Positions 46,931 to 60,160 of a DNA stretch of 64,000 nucleotides are shown piece after piece. Position numbers and translations under genes: made by a program. The DNA comes from Sparassis latifolia (taxonomy: Eukaryota; Basidiomycota; Agaricomycetes; Polyporales; Sparassidaceae). The stretch covers positions 806,001 to 870,000 of the forward strand of contig CM031552.1 of NCBI GenBank assembly GCA_018466975.1. The letters are read 5' to 3'. Below the pieces are notes generated by a model. That model was not told where the DNA came from and ran no database searches. It was given only the letters and a program-made list of their open reading frames with translations. Position 1 is the first letter of the stretch. Every line of letters starts with the position of its first letter.

Positions 46931-49166
46931 ATGGCGAGTGCAATACCCGCAAGCTACTACATCGGAGTCGATGTCGGGACAGGATCCGTGCGCGCAGGCC
47001 TCGTAAAGCAGGATGGCACACTCGTTGCATCCTTCACGGAGCCTACTGCCACCTACCGCGATCCAGATGACCACCGGATCTTTGAGCAATCCACGAACAA
47101 CGTTTGGGCCGGGATGTGCAAGGCAATCAAGGCCGTCCTCGAAGAAGCTAACGTCTCCTCTTCGGTCGTCAAGGGCGTTGGGTTTGACGCGACGTGTTCT
47201 CTGGCGGTCGCGGATATGAACGGAGAACCCGTGGTGGTGACCAAAGGCGACCAACTTGGAGAAATTGGAGACCGTAACATTATTCTATGGGCAGACCATC
47301 GAGCTGAAACCGAAGCCGATCTAATAAACAGCACTGGATCTAAGGTGCTTGATTACGTCGGCGGGACGATGAGTGTAAGTGTGTAAGTCCGCTGCTGTAA
47401 TTCAACTAATATATCTCAATATTCTTTATCCTTGTGCAGCTGGAGATGGAAATCCCAAAGACCCTCTGGCTGAAGCACCACATGAAGCCGGAGCGGTTCG
47501 CGCGTTGCCAATTCTTCGATCTCCCTGACTTCCTGACTTACCGCGCAACGAGCGATAGCACGCGTTCGTGCTGCTCAGTGACGTGCAAGTGTTCCTTCGT
47601 CCCAATGTCAGGGTGGCAGGCAGATTTCTTCCAGAAGATTGGGCTCGCCGAGTTCCCTAAAGACAATTACACCCAGCTGGGGGGCGCGGATATGAATGTA
47701 CTTACAGCCGGCTTACCGGTAGGTAGAGGTTTGTCCAAGAAGTCTGCGGAGGAGATGGGCCTCCTAGAGGGTACTTCTGTGGGAAGCGGTGTCATTGATG
47801 CGTGAGATTCTTCAACATCTGCCAAGATTGTCTTATGGTCTGAACCCCTGCAGTTACGCAGGATGGTTGGGTACAATTGCAGCACGCTTCAAAGAAAATG
47901 GTGAATTGTCCCCCATCGTACCGTCTCTGGACGAGTCCAGCCATCGTCTCGCGGCGGTCGCAGGCACGAGTACCTGCCATATAGTTCAGGTCGGCATGAC
48001 TTGCTTCATCATCTTGCTGCATACAATTGATCAAAGCGCATAGAGTCGAGAAGGTGTGTTCGTGAACGGTGTATGGGGCCCATACAAGGTGAGCATGTCA
48101 TGATGGATGTGTGCAGCGCGATCGTGATAGCAAATCCAGGATGCCGTCTTCCCCGGATTCTGGATGAACGAAGGTGGACAATCATCGACTGGTCAAGTGA
48201 GTTCTCGAATAATGTACGTATTTCAAAACTCGTCGCTGATTATTTTTGCACAGTTGATTGATTTCATGATCACGACACATCCCGCATACCCGAGGTTGAA
48301 GGAGCTTGCACAGCAGCAAAACATCGACATTCACGAGGGTAAGAGTTCCTGGCTCTGCAATATGTGTCAAACCACCCAACGCTTTAATGTAGTCCTGCAT
48401 GATGAACTGGAGAAGTTGCGGATGGAGGCGGGTGCGGAAAATTGGACAGAGCTCACCAAAGATATGCACTTCTACCCTGATCTGCATGGTGCGTCCACAC
48501 TCTCCCGGTACTATGCGGAGCCTGAACATGACGGTAGGCAACCGATCCCCCATCGCGGATCCCCGCATGCGCGGCTCCTTGATGGGTCTCGCCCTCGTAA
48601 GTTCCCCTTCTTTCCCTTTTCGCCTTCACTCACGTTCTGCTTGCCGCAGGACGACGGCCTCTCGGACCTTGCGCGCAAGTTCAACCTCACACTTGAGGCA
48701 ATCGCGCTCCAGACACGGCACATCGTGGACGAGATGAACGCGAAGGGGCACAAGATCACGTCGATCTACATGTCGGGCGGCCAGGCGAAGAACCTCATGC
48801 TCATGCAGCTCTTCGCCAACACTTGCAGCATGCCTGTCGTGCTTCCGCAGAGCAGCGGTGCCGCGGTCGTGCTCGGCGCCGCGATGCTCGGGCGCTTCGC
48901 GGCGATGGACCACACCAAGATGAATGCGGAGGCACAGGGGAAGGCGTTGTGGGACATCATGGTAGGCGGCGTTTGGTCTGATATCGATCTGTTATGCTGA
49001 TTATTGTGGACTGCTGTAGGTGGAGATGACACCGGCAGGAACCATGATCACTCCCGCAGCTGATCCAAAGGAGAAGAAATTGCTCGAGGCGAAGTACAAG
49101 ATTTTCCGCGAGACCATTGAAATTCAGAAGCGGTGGAGAAAGCAAATGGAAGAAGCATCACAATAG
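46931..49166 (+). CDS. FGGY-family carbohydrate kinase (ribulokinase-like)
   Basis: Ten exons: 46931-47374, 47440-47801, 47854-47989, 48044-48088, 48140-48196, 48254-48338, 48392-48488, 48538-48596, 48650-48961 and 49020-49166, giving about 580 residues. The N-terminal lobe begins YYIGVDVGTGSVRAGLV, the phosphate loop of the actin-like ATPase fold, with ILWADHRAE for sugar binding. The catalytic region is GSGVIDAYAGWLG, containing the conserved Asp. The C-terminal lobe has STCHIVQSREGVFVNGVWG and YMSGGQAKNLMLMQLFANT, then SSGAAVVLGAAMLG. This matches the FGGY carbohydrate kinase domain type of yeast YDR109C, which phosphorylates a ketopentose such as D-ribulose; the substrate here is inferred. 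The protein is cytosolic and appears intact. Confidence 0.9.
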
Positions 49167-49402
49167 TTCTCTCCATTCGAATAGAGAAGTAATAGAACTG
49201 ACTAAATGCGTGTACGTTAGAGCTCACACCTCCTAGAATGGGGACTTCGTTGAGGGCACATCGATGGCAAAATTCTTCAGATCGTGTGCGGGCATAGGCA
49301 TGGTCATGATGCATATGCAAAATACTGCATACAGTGTTTTGGTAACAAGTGCAATCGTAGAATGGCATAAAAAGAGTAATGCAGAAGACAAGCGACCACC
49401 CC

Positions 49403-50394
49403 TTAAACCTCCTTGACTTTGACGGTACCGCGCAGGAGACCAGTCTATGTATCTTTAGGTTAGTTGTGAACATGTGCAATCAAAGTAAACATCCACGTAC
49501 CCGGCGGGCGGCAATAAGACCGACTTTCTGACCGGGAACGGCGGAGCGCGCGATTGTCGAGGCTTTACCGATGTGTTGATGGTTACCACCACCGTGAGGG
49601 TGGTCGACGGGGTTCATAGCAACACCACGAGTACGAGGCCAGCTGCAAAGCGTGCAACCTCAGAAATCCGCAAAGTGCTGGAATAACAATGATGATACGT
49701 ACCTGTATCGTTTGGCCTTGTATTTGTGGTACGCACGACCAGCCTTCATCAAGGGCTTGTCGATACGTCCTCCACCGGCGACGATGCCAATGGTCGCACG
49801 ACAGCTGCCTGATATGGTCTTCTTAGCACCGCTCGGCAGGCGGACGCGCGTCTTGTTCTCGTCCGCCGAGTGACCGATGACAGTCGCGTAGTTGCCTGAC
49901 GTCCGTGCCAACGCACCACGGTCACCAGTCTTCTCTTCCACGTTGCTCACGATCGTACCCTCGGGGCATTGCGACACGGGGAGCACGTTGCCGACGGCGA
50001 GCGTCGCCTTCTTCCCGCAGTAGACGAACGCGCCGGTGTGCAGGCCTTCTGTCGCGATGAATGTCTCTTTACGCAGCTTATAACGGTAGGGATCACGGAA
50101 GACGACGCGGGCGAGGGGGGCTCCGCTGCGCAAGGGTGAACACGGGCACAACATTCAACTTCCGCGTGTACGCACCGACCAGCATCATGGATGATTTCCT
50201 TTACGATGCCCTTGATGTATCCATTGCGCTCCGCGAAGTCGAGGGGGCGGAATCGCGCTGGCGCTTTGTTGTGGTGGGTATGCGCCTTGAACTACACATG
50301 CACGAATTGAACGGTTCGTCAGAGTGCTCGACGTAGGAAACGGCCAACATACGATTGCGTGAGAACGCCTCTGTGCCCGAATGACCCTACCCAT
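49403..50394 (-). CDS. RPL2: 60S ribosomal protein uL2 (L2/L8)
   Basis: Exons are 50394-50353, 50291-50176, 50125-49703, 49642-49501 and 49444-49403, coding 254 residues, the usual uL2 length. The start reads [14 protein letters not shown], followed by [15 protein letters not shown] and [33 protein letters not shown] and the highly conserved [14 protein letters not shown] loop that approaches the peptidyl transferase centre. It ends [13 protein letters not shown]. uL2 joins the subunits and is needed for peptide bond formation. It is convergent with the kinase gene; the two stops are 237 bp apart. Confidence 0.96.
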
Positions 50395-50726
50395 TGTTCA
50401 ATCTGCAGAGATCGACGTAAGCACCAGCTCTCGGTGAAGTATGTGCGTGAAGCCGGGAAGTACATCCAAATCTGCCAGAGCACATCCAGCCGAGTTTTCC
50501 ACCAAATTCGACCGCGATTTTTCGTCTGGACATGCTCTGACATCTGGATACCCTTCCCGCCTTGCTTCGGGTGAAAAATGGAGCACACTCACATTCTTGC
50601 TGGGAGACGTTGATATCGATATCGGTATATTTTGGTGTTTGGACCTCGTATTGAAAGCACGTGACTGTGGCAAAATATTCCTATTTTCAGAACCACTAGC
50701 GCCGAGCACAAAGGCAGACGATTTTA

Positions 50727-50977
50727 CACAAGACGCATAGCCAAGTATTTCTCAGGGAAAAACCCTGAAAATTTTCATAAAGTAAAGCATCAGAAAAAAT
50801 TCTGAAGAAAGTATAATGAATTTTCGTGGGAAATACCGTGATGGTCCAATCAGCAGCTGAGAATCACAGTTTTTCTTGGAGAAATACTTTATTCTCTGTC
50901 CACAGTTTTTCTGTGTGTTTTACTTTAACCCTTTCTAGCGGGTTTTCCGCGAAAAATACTGGGCTATGCTTCTTGTG
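50727..50977. mobile_element. Degenerate inverted-repeat element, about 250 bp
   Basis: The ends read CACAAGACGCATAGCC and the complement of CACAAGAAGCATAGCC. The next 80 bp on each side still pair imperfectly (AGTATTT, GGAAAA, AAAGTAAA, CAGAAAAA). It is AT-rich with no coding sequence. The target duplication is not clear. It lies upstream of the uL2 gene. Confidence 0.6.
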
Positions 50978-52213
50978 ATTATTTACAGCGGACTGCAAAT
51001 GCAGGACCCTGCGTGCAGAACAAATACTTATATGTATTGGACGCATACAACGATGTGAGACAATATGGTGATGCAAATTCCTCAAATCCCCAAAAGACGG
51101 CGTATGCACGACATTCTGCATACTGCTATGGAAGGTCTGTCATGCAGCATTATGTGTTCCTGAAAGACCAGATAAATCTCCAACTTATCTGGCGAACGGA
51201 GGGACAATATGACACGAGAGAGCCAGCCAGCCCGAAGTAGCCAAAGCAAGTCTAATGAGCCATCATCATCCGGCGGACCTTGGAACGCGCGACGAACTGA
51301 GTATAAGGATGATAGGGTGACCACTGCGGTCATGCACTTGCTTCTGCCAATATCTCTCATGAGTCCTCATAGTTATCTGGACTCACTCAGCTGGAATAGC
51401 TGGAATCTGCCTGTAGATCTTGGAATTCCTGAGACGGTGCCACGCACAGACTGCGAGGAGGTCACATTATTGCCTGGTGTCAATCTTCTTGCCTGCAGTA
51501 TTGACCAGGAGTGGTGCTACAGAAGTGCTTCTCGTGCAGGAAGAAGGTGTTCCCGACCGGAACTGGAAGGACATGGGATGGCTGGGAACAAGTGGGAAGC
51601 AGGACGCATGCGGGTTCCCAGCTCAGGTAAAGTTCTTATCATACGAGCAGGCGTTGCAGACTGACTGCAATATTGCATTGATTCGTGGACCTGATGACAT
51701 CTGAGTGCGCTCAATTTGAGACAGATTCCGTGATCTGGGGGACGATGCATCGATCACGCTGCGTAAATGTGTTCTTCGAGTGCCACGGGGATCTTTATAT
51801 AAGTCCGGGGATGTGCTGGGAGCTGTACACACGTCAACATGTCCTGCCAGTGCGAGAGAGAGCGGAGAGAGAGGATGTGGAACGAGACGAGGAGGAGGAG
51901 GAGGCGGAGAGATTCGCACTCAGCAGGCGCGCGCGGAACTCACACGGCAGCTGGCGCATGCGCAGCTTCCTCTCGCTCACGGACGCACGGTTAGCAGCCA
52001 GGCTCGGACCCGCCATCACTCTCGCTCTCGGTGCTCGAATCCCCGTTGCCGCGCCACGGATTGCTGTCGACAACCTGTCTCGTTGACGATCTCGTGTCGG
52101 AATCCCCGTGAGTCTTCGGCCGCTCGCTCGCAGCACCATCTTTTCGCAGCTGGACGTCAAGGGGACGTGCATTGTGTGCTCTTCGCCTCCATATCTGGCC
52201 ATTCGAGATTGCC
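50978..52213. other. Intergenic between uL2 and the SSXT-like gene
   Basis: The left part has only weak frames (for example 51209-51664) without recognised motifs. From about 51850 a purine-rich GAGAGAG/GGAGGAGGAGG run and a GC-rich stretch probably form the 5' untranslated and promoter region of the SSXT-like gene. Confidence 0.45.
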
Positions 52214-55200
52214 ATGATACATCTCGATCGGAATCATCCCTCTCCTATCGCTCACCATCCCAAAGGCAATTTGATTCTTGCAGATTCCAACCACGCTGAT
52301 CAGCACCCAATCCTCTCTTGGTCAGCGCCCGCTCGTGACGACCGTGCTTTCTACCAAGACCACCAGGACCAGTTCCTGAAAGACATCTCTTCAAAGCCCG
52401 CCATACAGACCGAAAACCCCGCCATTGTCAAAGACGCTCCCTCCATTCCCTCCTCCGCCTTGGGGCCCGTTACCCCAGGCGACGCCGAAGACCCCAAACT
52501 CCCTGGTCCCTCACCCAGCAGCCCTGCTGATGCCCCTTCGCCCATCGCGGACAGCAGTTCTTCGCTTTCTCCACCGCCAGAGACTGCGACGCCCGCTCCA
52601 GCAGACCCCGACCCGGTCGATGGACCTGCACCGGAGATGACGGCGGAAGGGGCAGATGAGCGGCCGGTAGAGACACAGGGCGAGAGCAGCGGCGAGGTTG
52701 ACAACGAGGTTGACAGAGCGTCGCGTCAGTCTACACCTCTCAGTGAGCTCTCATCTGCTCCAGACCTTGATGAGGACAGCGAGATGAAGGCTGCGGAGGA
52801 AGTCGCCCGACCGTCATCGAAGGATGGCACGACTGGTGATGCGTCTTCGCATGAGACAAAGGCCGCCCAAAAGCCTGCCCCAGTGAAGGCTCAGTCCGAG
52901 GCGTCTTTGTCAAAACCAGCGACTTCCGGAGAAGGCGCTGCACCAGCATCATCCTCCCTCCTGGCTAACGACCCTCCTGCGCAGTCTTCGACTGATCAGA
53001 CCCCGGCGATTTCAGATGGTTTCCATAATTTGTCAAACCCAGCAGGCCCCCATGCTCAACATGTCTCCTTGCCTAATGACACCAGCCGACCGTCGAGTAG
53101 TCAGTTCCTATCTAGTATGCAACACCCACTACCCTTCTCCGGTCACCACGCTTCTACTTCTACGCTCGATCCCAAAGTCGTTGCGATCTTGGAGCTGAAC
53201 ATGCATTTACTGAGGTATGGTGCTTTCGGTTGCCAACCTGCATGATTTGTCTGAGACTTGGTGAAGTGTATGTATGGCATATCAATCCCAGGGAGTGGCG
53301 TTGGCGGAACCACGAATTCAGCAGTAAGTGTTGTACGATGTCCTGCCATTTCATCTTGTTTAAATAACTTGCGTGACAGGTATTCATCACGGCTACAGTC
53401 GAATTTGACCTGGCTTGCAGCCGCTGCAGACGAAAATCAGAAGGGGGTGCGTTCTCTCGCTTTTGCATCAACTCCTGACCGTTTACTAAATCCAAACATG
53501 AGCAGAGCCGGAGCGTAGTGGGCCTTCCTCACCTGCAACCTCCACCTGTGCTGGACTTTGGTCCGATGGAGCGGATACAGCAGATCTACTCAGAGTTGCC
53601 GACCATCTTCGCAAACGAGATCTCACGGAAACAGAACATGGGCGTCTCCACGAACACGCCTTTACTGCAGCTTCCCCTTCCCAATGGTAAGTTGAAGCGA
53701 GATCGACCAGACGAAGCGGCCTTGGATCCCTCCAACAAGCGGCGCGATACCGGTGAGACAAAGATACCAACCCCCATCATCCCCCCACGCCGATGACCCA
53801 TCAAACCCTACTACCCAACCTTGCGCCCCAGATAACAAGCCCAAATAGTATGCACCAGCTGCGCGCCGATTCGTCGGCTGCAATGAGGAGCCCCTCCATG
53901 CCACCGCCATCTGTCCCTTCAGCGTTGAACTCGAACGCGACCGAGGCGCAGCTCTTTGCTGCCCACACTCGACAAGTGCAAATGCGGCAGGCCATGCAGC
54001 AGCAACAGCAACATCAACAACAGCAACAGCAGCAACCGGCTGAGAGCAGTCGCCAGATGTCGCCTCTGCAACAGCAAGCGATGACAATGCCCAACATCGC
54101 AGGTCCCTCGTCGATGTCAGGCATGTCCCAACAGAACGCTGCCGCCTTGGCTGCTATTGGGCCACACGCAAGGCAGCATTTGCAGCTTCTACAGAACTAC
54201 CCGAACCATCCAATGGTGCAGTACCTAGTGCAGCAGGTGCCTGGGTTCACGTCTCTCCCATTGGCACAGCAATTGCAGAAAATGCACTTGGCACAGGTTA
54301 GCATATTTACGTGCGAAATTTGTTGGATGCTCACCATGCATTGTAGACGGCATTGCAGGCGCGGAACCAACAACAGCAGCAAAATCAACGGGCGGCCGCG
54401 CAACAGGCGTCAGCCGCTGCTGCAGGATTCCCCCAGGCGGGCATGTCGTCGTTTACCTCTGGTGGAATGGCATCGGGTCAAATGCCTCAGGGTGGCAGCC
54501 CCACACGCGTATCTCCTGTCTCGCAGCAGCACTCTCCCATACCAGGCGGGCAGCAGCTTGGCGGATTTCCTTTCACAAACCACGGGCCAAATCAGCAGAT
54601 GGACGTACGAACAGCGACTGCCGCTGCCGCCGCCGCAGGCTTCACGCCCCAGCAGCAGGCCGCCTTCGCGAGCATGACCCCCCAGCAGCGGCAGCTCTTT
54701 ATGATGCAGCAGCAGATGATGCGGAGCGGGAACGCACCGAACCAGTCCATGATGAACCCGCAGATGATGGCTGCTGCCCAGGAACGTATGCGGCAGGAGC
54801 AACGGATGGTCCAAGCGGGCATGTCGCACCTCCCTGGTTCGCCCATGATGGATGGTGTAGGGTCGTTCCCTGCTCTTCGCTCTAACCCAAGTGTCCCTGG
54901 CATTGCTCGGAGTGCCCGAACCCCGTCAGATTCGGCGCCATCACCAGTCGCACAGCAGAGGCTGCCTGGTCAAGGACAAGACGACCTGCAGCGGGCGATG
55001 CTAATCCAACAGGCGCAGCGGGGCATGACACCTCATCTGCAGAATACGAGTGGCTTCCCACAGATGAACGGCGGGATGCTCAACCAGGGTTGGCCGCAGA
55101 ATAATCAACAGCAGTCACAGATGTCCCACAACCTGGGCTCGTACGGGATGTCGCCACCGGGCAGCGCCAATCCTGCTCATGGCGGCGGTGGAGGGTTCGG

Positions 55201-55450
55201 CATGGGTGGTGGTGGTGGATTGCCAGGAGGCCTGCCGTCTCCTGCTGGTAGTAACCTCAGTCACGTCTGGACGCAAAATGCCGTGAACGGACAGTATCCG
55301 TACGTCGCAGCATCGCCTTCCGCGAGCCAGCATCATTCCGATCCTGGAATGACACCACGACAGGCGTCGGCGACGCCTGCCCCTCACATGCCACAAAATA
55401 GCCCTGGGGCGGATATGAGCGAGTTCGAACTGTTCAACTGGGGTCCATAG
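52214..55450 (+). CDS. Gln-rich protein with SSXT (SS18-like) domain
   Basis: The ATG at 52214 starts a long Ser/Pro/Ala-rich acidic region. Exons 52214-53214, 53267-53323, 53380-53446 and 53503 to about 53750 form the SSXT-like domain: VVAILELNMHLL, CMAYQSQGVALAEPRIQQ and SRLQSNLTWLAAAADENQKG, then VLDFGPMERIQQIYSELP. The rest is Gln/Met/Gly-rich (53832-54296 and 54347-55450), with runs of Gln and a Gly-rich GGGGGFGMGGGGG, ending SEFELFNWGP. SS18 proteins are co-activators in SWI/SNF-type chromatin remodelling; that role here is inferred. The join near 53753-53831 does not keep frame with simple splice sites, so that part of the model is uncertain. Confidence 0.78.
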
Positions 55451-55916
55451 ACTGTGGCGGTACTTAATTCATTCCTGGGCGATGTCGTCTGTCTAACTCA
55501 TACTTATGGACGGCTCCTCCTAGGCTCCTGAAACATGTATATGATCCCTCCTCACCTTTTTGGTTTTCTGCTTTGTCTGTCAATGTTTTTATGGCGTCAT
55601 CGTCGCAGTCGTTTTCCTTTAATCTGTATCGTAGGAAGTTGATAGCTGTCAGTGTTATTGCAGTGATACCTAGTTGTTGTATGTCGATAATCTGCTATGG
55701 CGACTTGAGTTGCACCATCAACGACCTCTGGCTCCGACCGAGCTCAGGTGGGATCTGCAGTTTCCCACCGGAATCACTATGTCTTTGACAAGTGGACGAT
55801 GTGAACAGTCACTATCAGGGGCATAGCGCGCGGCATTTTCTCCTGTCTTATAATTCGACATCCATGCTTGCGGTGTAACTGTCAACTCGATACCCTTAGC
55901 CGTGGCACCAAACGAC
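55451..55916. other. Intergenic
   Basis: 3' region of the SSXT-like gene and promoter of the SH3 gene. No motif or frame of note. Confidence 0.5.
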
Positions 55917-57039
55917 ATGGTATTCACAAACTTGACATCCTCCGACAAGGATGCGTTCTTCGCACTCCTGGACGAGTTGAGTTGTCGAGATGGTAAGATC
56001 TGATGAGTGGAACTAATGGAGGTTGTCGTACCAGATATTTCTCATCACGACCTGATCTGCTGGGCGGCGCGGGCACGGGCCCAGCGAACTTAAACACGCC
56101 TGCAAACAGGGCCGTAGCAGCGTCTGCGGTGCATCATGTACTCTCCAATACCAGCCCACAGGACGCAGCGGCTGCTGTTAATCGCTGGAGGAAGCCAAGT
56201 CCGGCTGCGGATGCTTCGAACTCGGTGAGTCTCCCTGTATTGAATCTCACACCTGCGATGTATAATTGATGTACGAAATGCTCAGGTGTCCAACTCTGAT
56301 TCTATGGGCAGCTCTGTCGGTCGAGTTGCAGCAGCAGCAGCAGCTTTCCAGAACAGCAACTCCAGCACCATGGGGGGGCCACCCCGTCCACCTCCTCGCC
56401 GATCGCCGACCTCCGAGGAAGCCCCTCCGAGCACAACAAACTCCTTCCGAACAGGGTGAGTCCCTCCTGTCCTTGTGCGTGAATTGAGCTCATCCTGCTT
56501 GCTCGCAGAAATTCGGCGACGTCGATCTCTCCTCGGGGAAGGCGATGTACTCCTCGCTCCGACACTCCGCGGCGGCCAAGTCCGCAACACCTCCCCAGGT
56601 AGCCCCTCCGACGCCCTCCGCGTTCCCGAAGAAGAAGACCAACTTCATCCCGCCGCCTGTTAGGCGTACAACTACCGCCGAGTTGTCTGCGACCTCGCCA
56701 CCGCCGCCTCCCGCTCCACCGCCAAGGGAACGTCCAGATGAGGAGCCCGAAGGTGAGATCGCGGAGGCCTTGTACGATTTTACCAGCGAGGTGCCACTGT
56801 CTATGTGTCTACTTGTCAGTTCGACGGCTCATATCTGACATGACAGGATCCAGGAGATCTTGAACTCCAGGCTGGCGAGCGGGTCCTCATCGTTGAGAGG
56901 ACATCTGATGATTGGTCAGTTTTCACATGTTCTTTGGGTCATCACGGTGTTGACGGAGCTGCAACCCGATTTCAGGTGGACTGGCGAGATTGCGGGCAGG
57001 AGGGGCCTCGTACCGGCCGCATATGTCAGGGTATATTGA
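55917..57039 (+). CDS. SH3-domain adaptor protein
   Basis: Exons are 55917-55975, 56035-56224, 56286 to about 56455, about 56508-56790, 56847-56914 and 56976-57039. The N-terminus MVFTNLTSSDKDAFFALLDE joins YFSSRPDLLGG, a helical motif found in fungal SH3 proteins. The middle is Pro-rich with class II-like PPRPPPRR and a conserved KFGDVDLSSGKAMYSSLRH. The C-terminus is a complete SH3 domain: EALYDFTSEDPGDLELQAGE, DDWWTGEIAGRRGLVPAAYV, ending RVY. Such proteins link actin or endocytic machinery to Pro-rich partners. The exon 3-4 junction is out of frame with the obvious splice sites; a G7 run near 56365-56371 might hide a length error. Confidence 0.8.
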
Positions 57040-58627
57040 ATACGGAAGATTGACTTTCTCCATACTGATTGTCTACCCAAAAATGGCACAATGCGCTCTC
57101 AGGACCTTGATATCTCCTTGTGCTAGTGAGGAGCATGACTAGCGGTTGACAAGGTAGCTACGATATATTATTTGCTAGATGATACTTGGCAATATGATGA
57201 AGTTGCAATACCGTCTGCTGGCATGCGCATTCCTCGTTCCAGTGTTCTATGCCAGCCCTGTAGTTAAAGCAAGCTAGAAAAAATTGTCCCTCACTGGCTC
57301 ATCCTGACCTACGACTCGCACTAGATGATAATCTGAACAGAGCGTTTTGTGAAGGTACTGACGTATGCGTCACCGTATACGTATTATCTTGTCTAACGTA
57401 GCTCCGAGTCAGATGTGATATCTCGAGAATAAAGCATACACCTTCCATAGACCACAACGGCTCATGACCATAAAATATTGTTGGCGATCTCGTAAGATAC
57501 CGTACAGTTTGTAGTGAAATTGCCGCTTTAGACTGTTCCTGTACATAGTCCATCCAATCTAGACTATTCCACTGAACCTTCTGCCAGTGTATGGACATCT
57601 ATTCAACGTGGACTCATCTGGTAACAACAACCACAATTAGAGGATCACTGACCGTTCGGTTCATAGGCAGGTTTCGGGATGCGCTTACGCCGTCAACAGT
57701 TCTTGTGTAGCACGACGACAGGGCACTCTTATGATTTGACGAGGAATGGATCCTTTGATAATTTCTGCGGATGTAAATTTCACCGGTCAGAAACACAATT
57801 CAGTGTGCGATCCAATTTCTGTGCCTCGTGAACGCGTTTCGACGTAGTCCGTTCCCGCAAGTTGTACATCTCAGGTACATCTTCCGAGTCAGGGTTGTCG
57901 TACCTCGCGCTACAAACGTATATCAAACGCCCAGTTCACTGCTACTTGATGAATTGTCGGTTCATCGTTTATTCGACTTGCGCGTCTTGTATCTCAAAGC
58001 CTGACGCGTAGGCCCAGCGAAGTCCTGGTGCGGTGGCGAGCAATTGAACATGGCGGACACTTGGTCGTATGAGGCAGGGCTCTCCCACTGTACAATGATT
58101 GTATATGAGCAATGCAAGTTTCTGAGTCAGGCGCCGTAAAGCTCACCACAACCAATCTAACTGAGCGAAAATTTACGAGTTGCGGACAGAAGCACCGGGA
58201 ACTCTATCGGTCGCACCGCTTGACGAATTTCCCTATATTTCGACTGACGGTAGGTCCTAGGACTATTCTCTCCGTTTGCTGGCCGGCGAATGGTCTGAGA
58301 CCGAAGGCTCTCGGCCTCAGCTGTCAGCCCCGTCTCAGTCAGTAATCGAACTGCAAGATATAAGACGGCAAATACACAATTAAATCGCTCCTTCGTTGTA
58401 TCCTACTTCCAACTTTCTCTGCTTCCGTTATACTTGAATTTCTCAGCGCGTGACCGAGACGCGACGTTGACGCGCCGCTTTTGTTTGTTTGTTCGGCGAC
58501 TATAAAGCATTCAAACCAAGCGCTGGTTCTCCCTCTCCCTTCGTTTCTGTCTTTTTATTTTATGTTCGTCCTCGACGGGCGTCCCCACCTCTAACATACC
58601 CCACTCTCTCTCATATCATACAACATA
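57040..58627. other. Long intergenic region before the cyclin gene
   Basis: About 1.6 kb with no convincing frame on either strand. The last 130 bp contain a TATA box and CT-rich runs (CTCCCTCTCCC) leading to the cyclin ATG. The length fits a regulated promoter. Confidence 0.5.
58501..58507 (+). promoter_or_regulatory. TATA box of the cyclin gene
   Basis: TATAAAG lies 127 bp before the ATG at 58628, followed by pyrimidine-rich sequence, the usual layout of fungal TATA promoters. Confidence 0.5.
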
Positions 58628-60160
58628 ATGTCCAGTCGTCATCCCGGTTCCCTCGTCCCGAAGTCGTTGCACAGCCCCGCCCTCATCAATCTCATGCGTC
58701 AGCCCGTCAACCTGGAGATGATCCGTCACATAGTTCTCCAGACTATGCGGGTCATTCAGCTAGCTGATGATCCTGATGTCTTGCCGACACCTCCGCATAC
58801 TCCGCTTAGGACGACGTTCAACGAGCACGAGTTGCAGACCCATTCTCCAGCCTCCCTGCCGTCGCTCCAGAACTTCATTATCATGATCGTGAAGTCGTCC
58901 AATGTGCAGGCGCCAACTCTGCTGACTACGCTGGTCTACCTGGAACGCCTGCGGTCGAAGCTTCCTAAGGTGGCCAAGGGTCAGTACCGTCTCCGCCCCG
59001 AGCTCTGTCGCTGACGTTCGTATTCGGTTGATCGGATAGGCATGGCTTGCACAAGACATCGGGTGTTCCTCGCAACTCTCATCGTTGCCGCAAAGTATCT
59101 CAACGATTCGTCACCGAAGAACAAATGCTGGGGCGAATACGCTGCTCTCTTTGACCTCAAGGAGATCAACCTCATGGAGATGCAGATGCTCTACCTGCTG
59201 GACTACGACCTCAGATTCAGCGAACAAGAGGCTCTCGCTCAGTTCTCCGCCCTCCTGCCTCGTCTCTCGAGCGGTCAGTCGACGCGGGAAACACGCGCTG
59301 CTGCTGTCAGCCGTGCCAAGGCTCGAGTACAGGCGCACATACCTCTGCCGCCAACGCCTCCGCACGACGCTACTGGTCTGCCGCTTCCTTCTCCAGCGGG
59401 CTCCTTGTCTGGTGTGCAGAATCTCATGAAGCGTCTCTCTTCTACGTATCTAGGTGTCCCTTCTACTGGCAGCACTCTGCACTCTCGTGGTCCGCCTAGC
59501 GCATCCTCGACCTGCGCTTCTTCTGACGGGGCAAGTACCTGTGGTGACTCCGAGGCGGGCTCTCTCACGTCGGACAGTGGCTCCTCTTCCCCTTCGTCAT
59601 CGGAACTGTCGTCCGAATACGAAGTCGAGCCGAAGGACTCCGTGGGATCAGAGTTCACGGAGCGCAAGTTTGTACTGCAACCCGTACCTGCGTATGCACT
59701 CAGGCAGGGTCGCAAAGTCTCGACCGCCTCGACATGCACCGTCAGATCGGACGCCACTGTCTCTTCGCTGAAGTCGTCCAGCATCAAGGCATCTCAGCCG
59801 CCTTCACCGTCGTTGGCCTCTGGCGATACCCTCTCAAGCACCGCGTCCGCATTTGGTGCTGGCAGAGGTGGCTCCGTGCGGTGCAACACGTTTGGCTACG
59901 CACAGGTACAGCGCGATGGCTCCCCGCTGGTCGCTAGCGCGACAATGCCTGTGATCCCTCGCAACGTAACTGCCCCCACTGGCGGATTTTTGAGCCGTAT
60001 GTGGGGCGCTGCCGTCAAGGGCCAAGACAAAGACAAGGATAGTGCCGACGCCTCGGAAGCGTCCTCGGAAGCTCATGGGACGGGCAGCACGTTCCGGAGA
60101 CTCGCGCACTCGAAGTCAGCACTCTTCCGAAGCCAGCATGTGCACCAAGTAGGTGCTTAG
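58628..60160 (+). CDS. Pho80/Pcl-type cyclin
   Basis: Exons 58628-58979 and 59040-60160 code 490 residues. The cyclin box covers about residues 60-200: [75 protein letters not shown] and [17 protein letters not shown]. This is the Pcl1/2-like form that binds the CDK Pho85. The C-terminal 280 residues are Ser-rich, with acidic blocks and TPP sites likely to be phosphorylated. These cyclins couple Pho85 to cell-cycle entry and polarity. The gene has a TATA promoter and a long upstream region. Confidence 0.9.

Noticed and set aside
51209..51664. 151-residue plus-strand frame upstream of the SSXT-like gene
   Set aside because: No ATG-context, domain or splice support; composition is like non-coding DNA around it.
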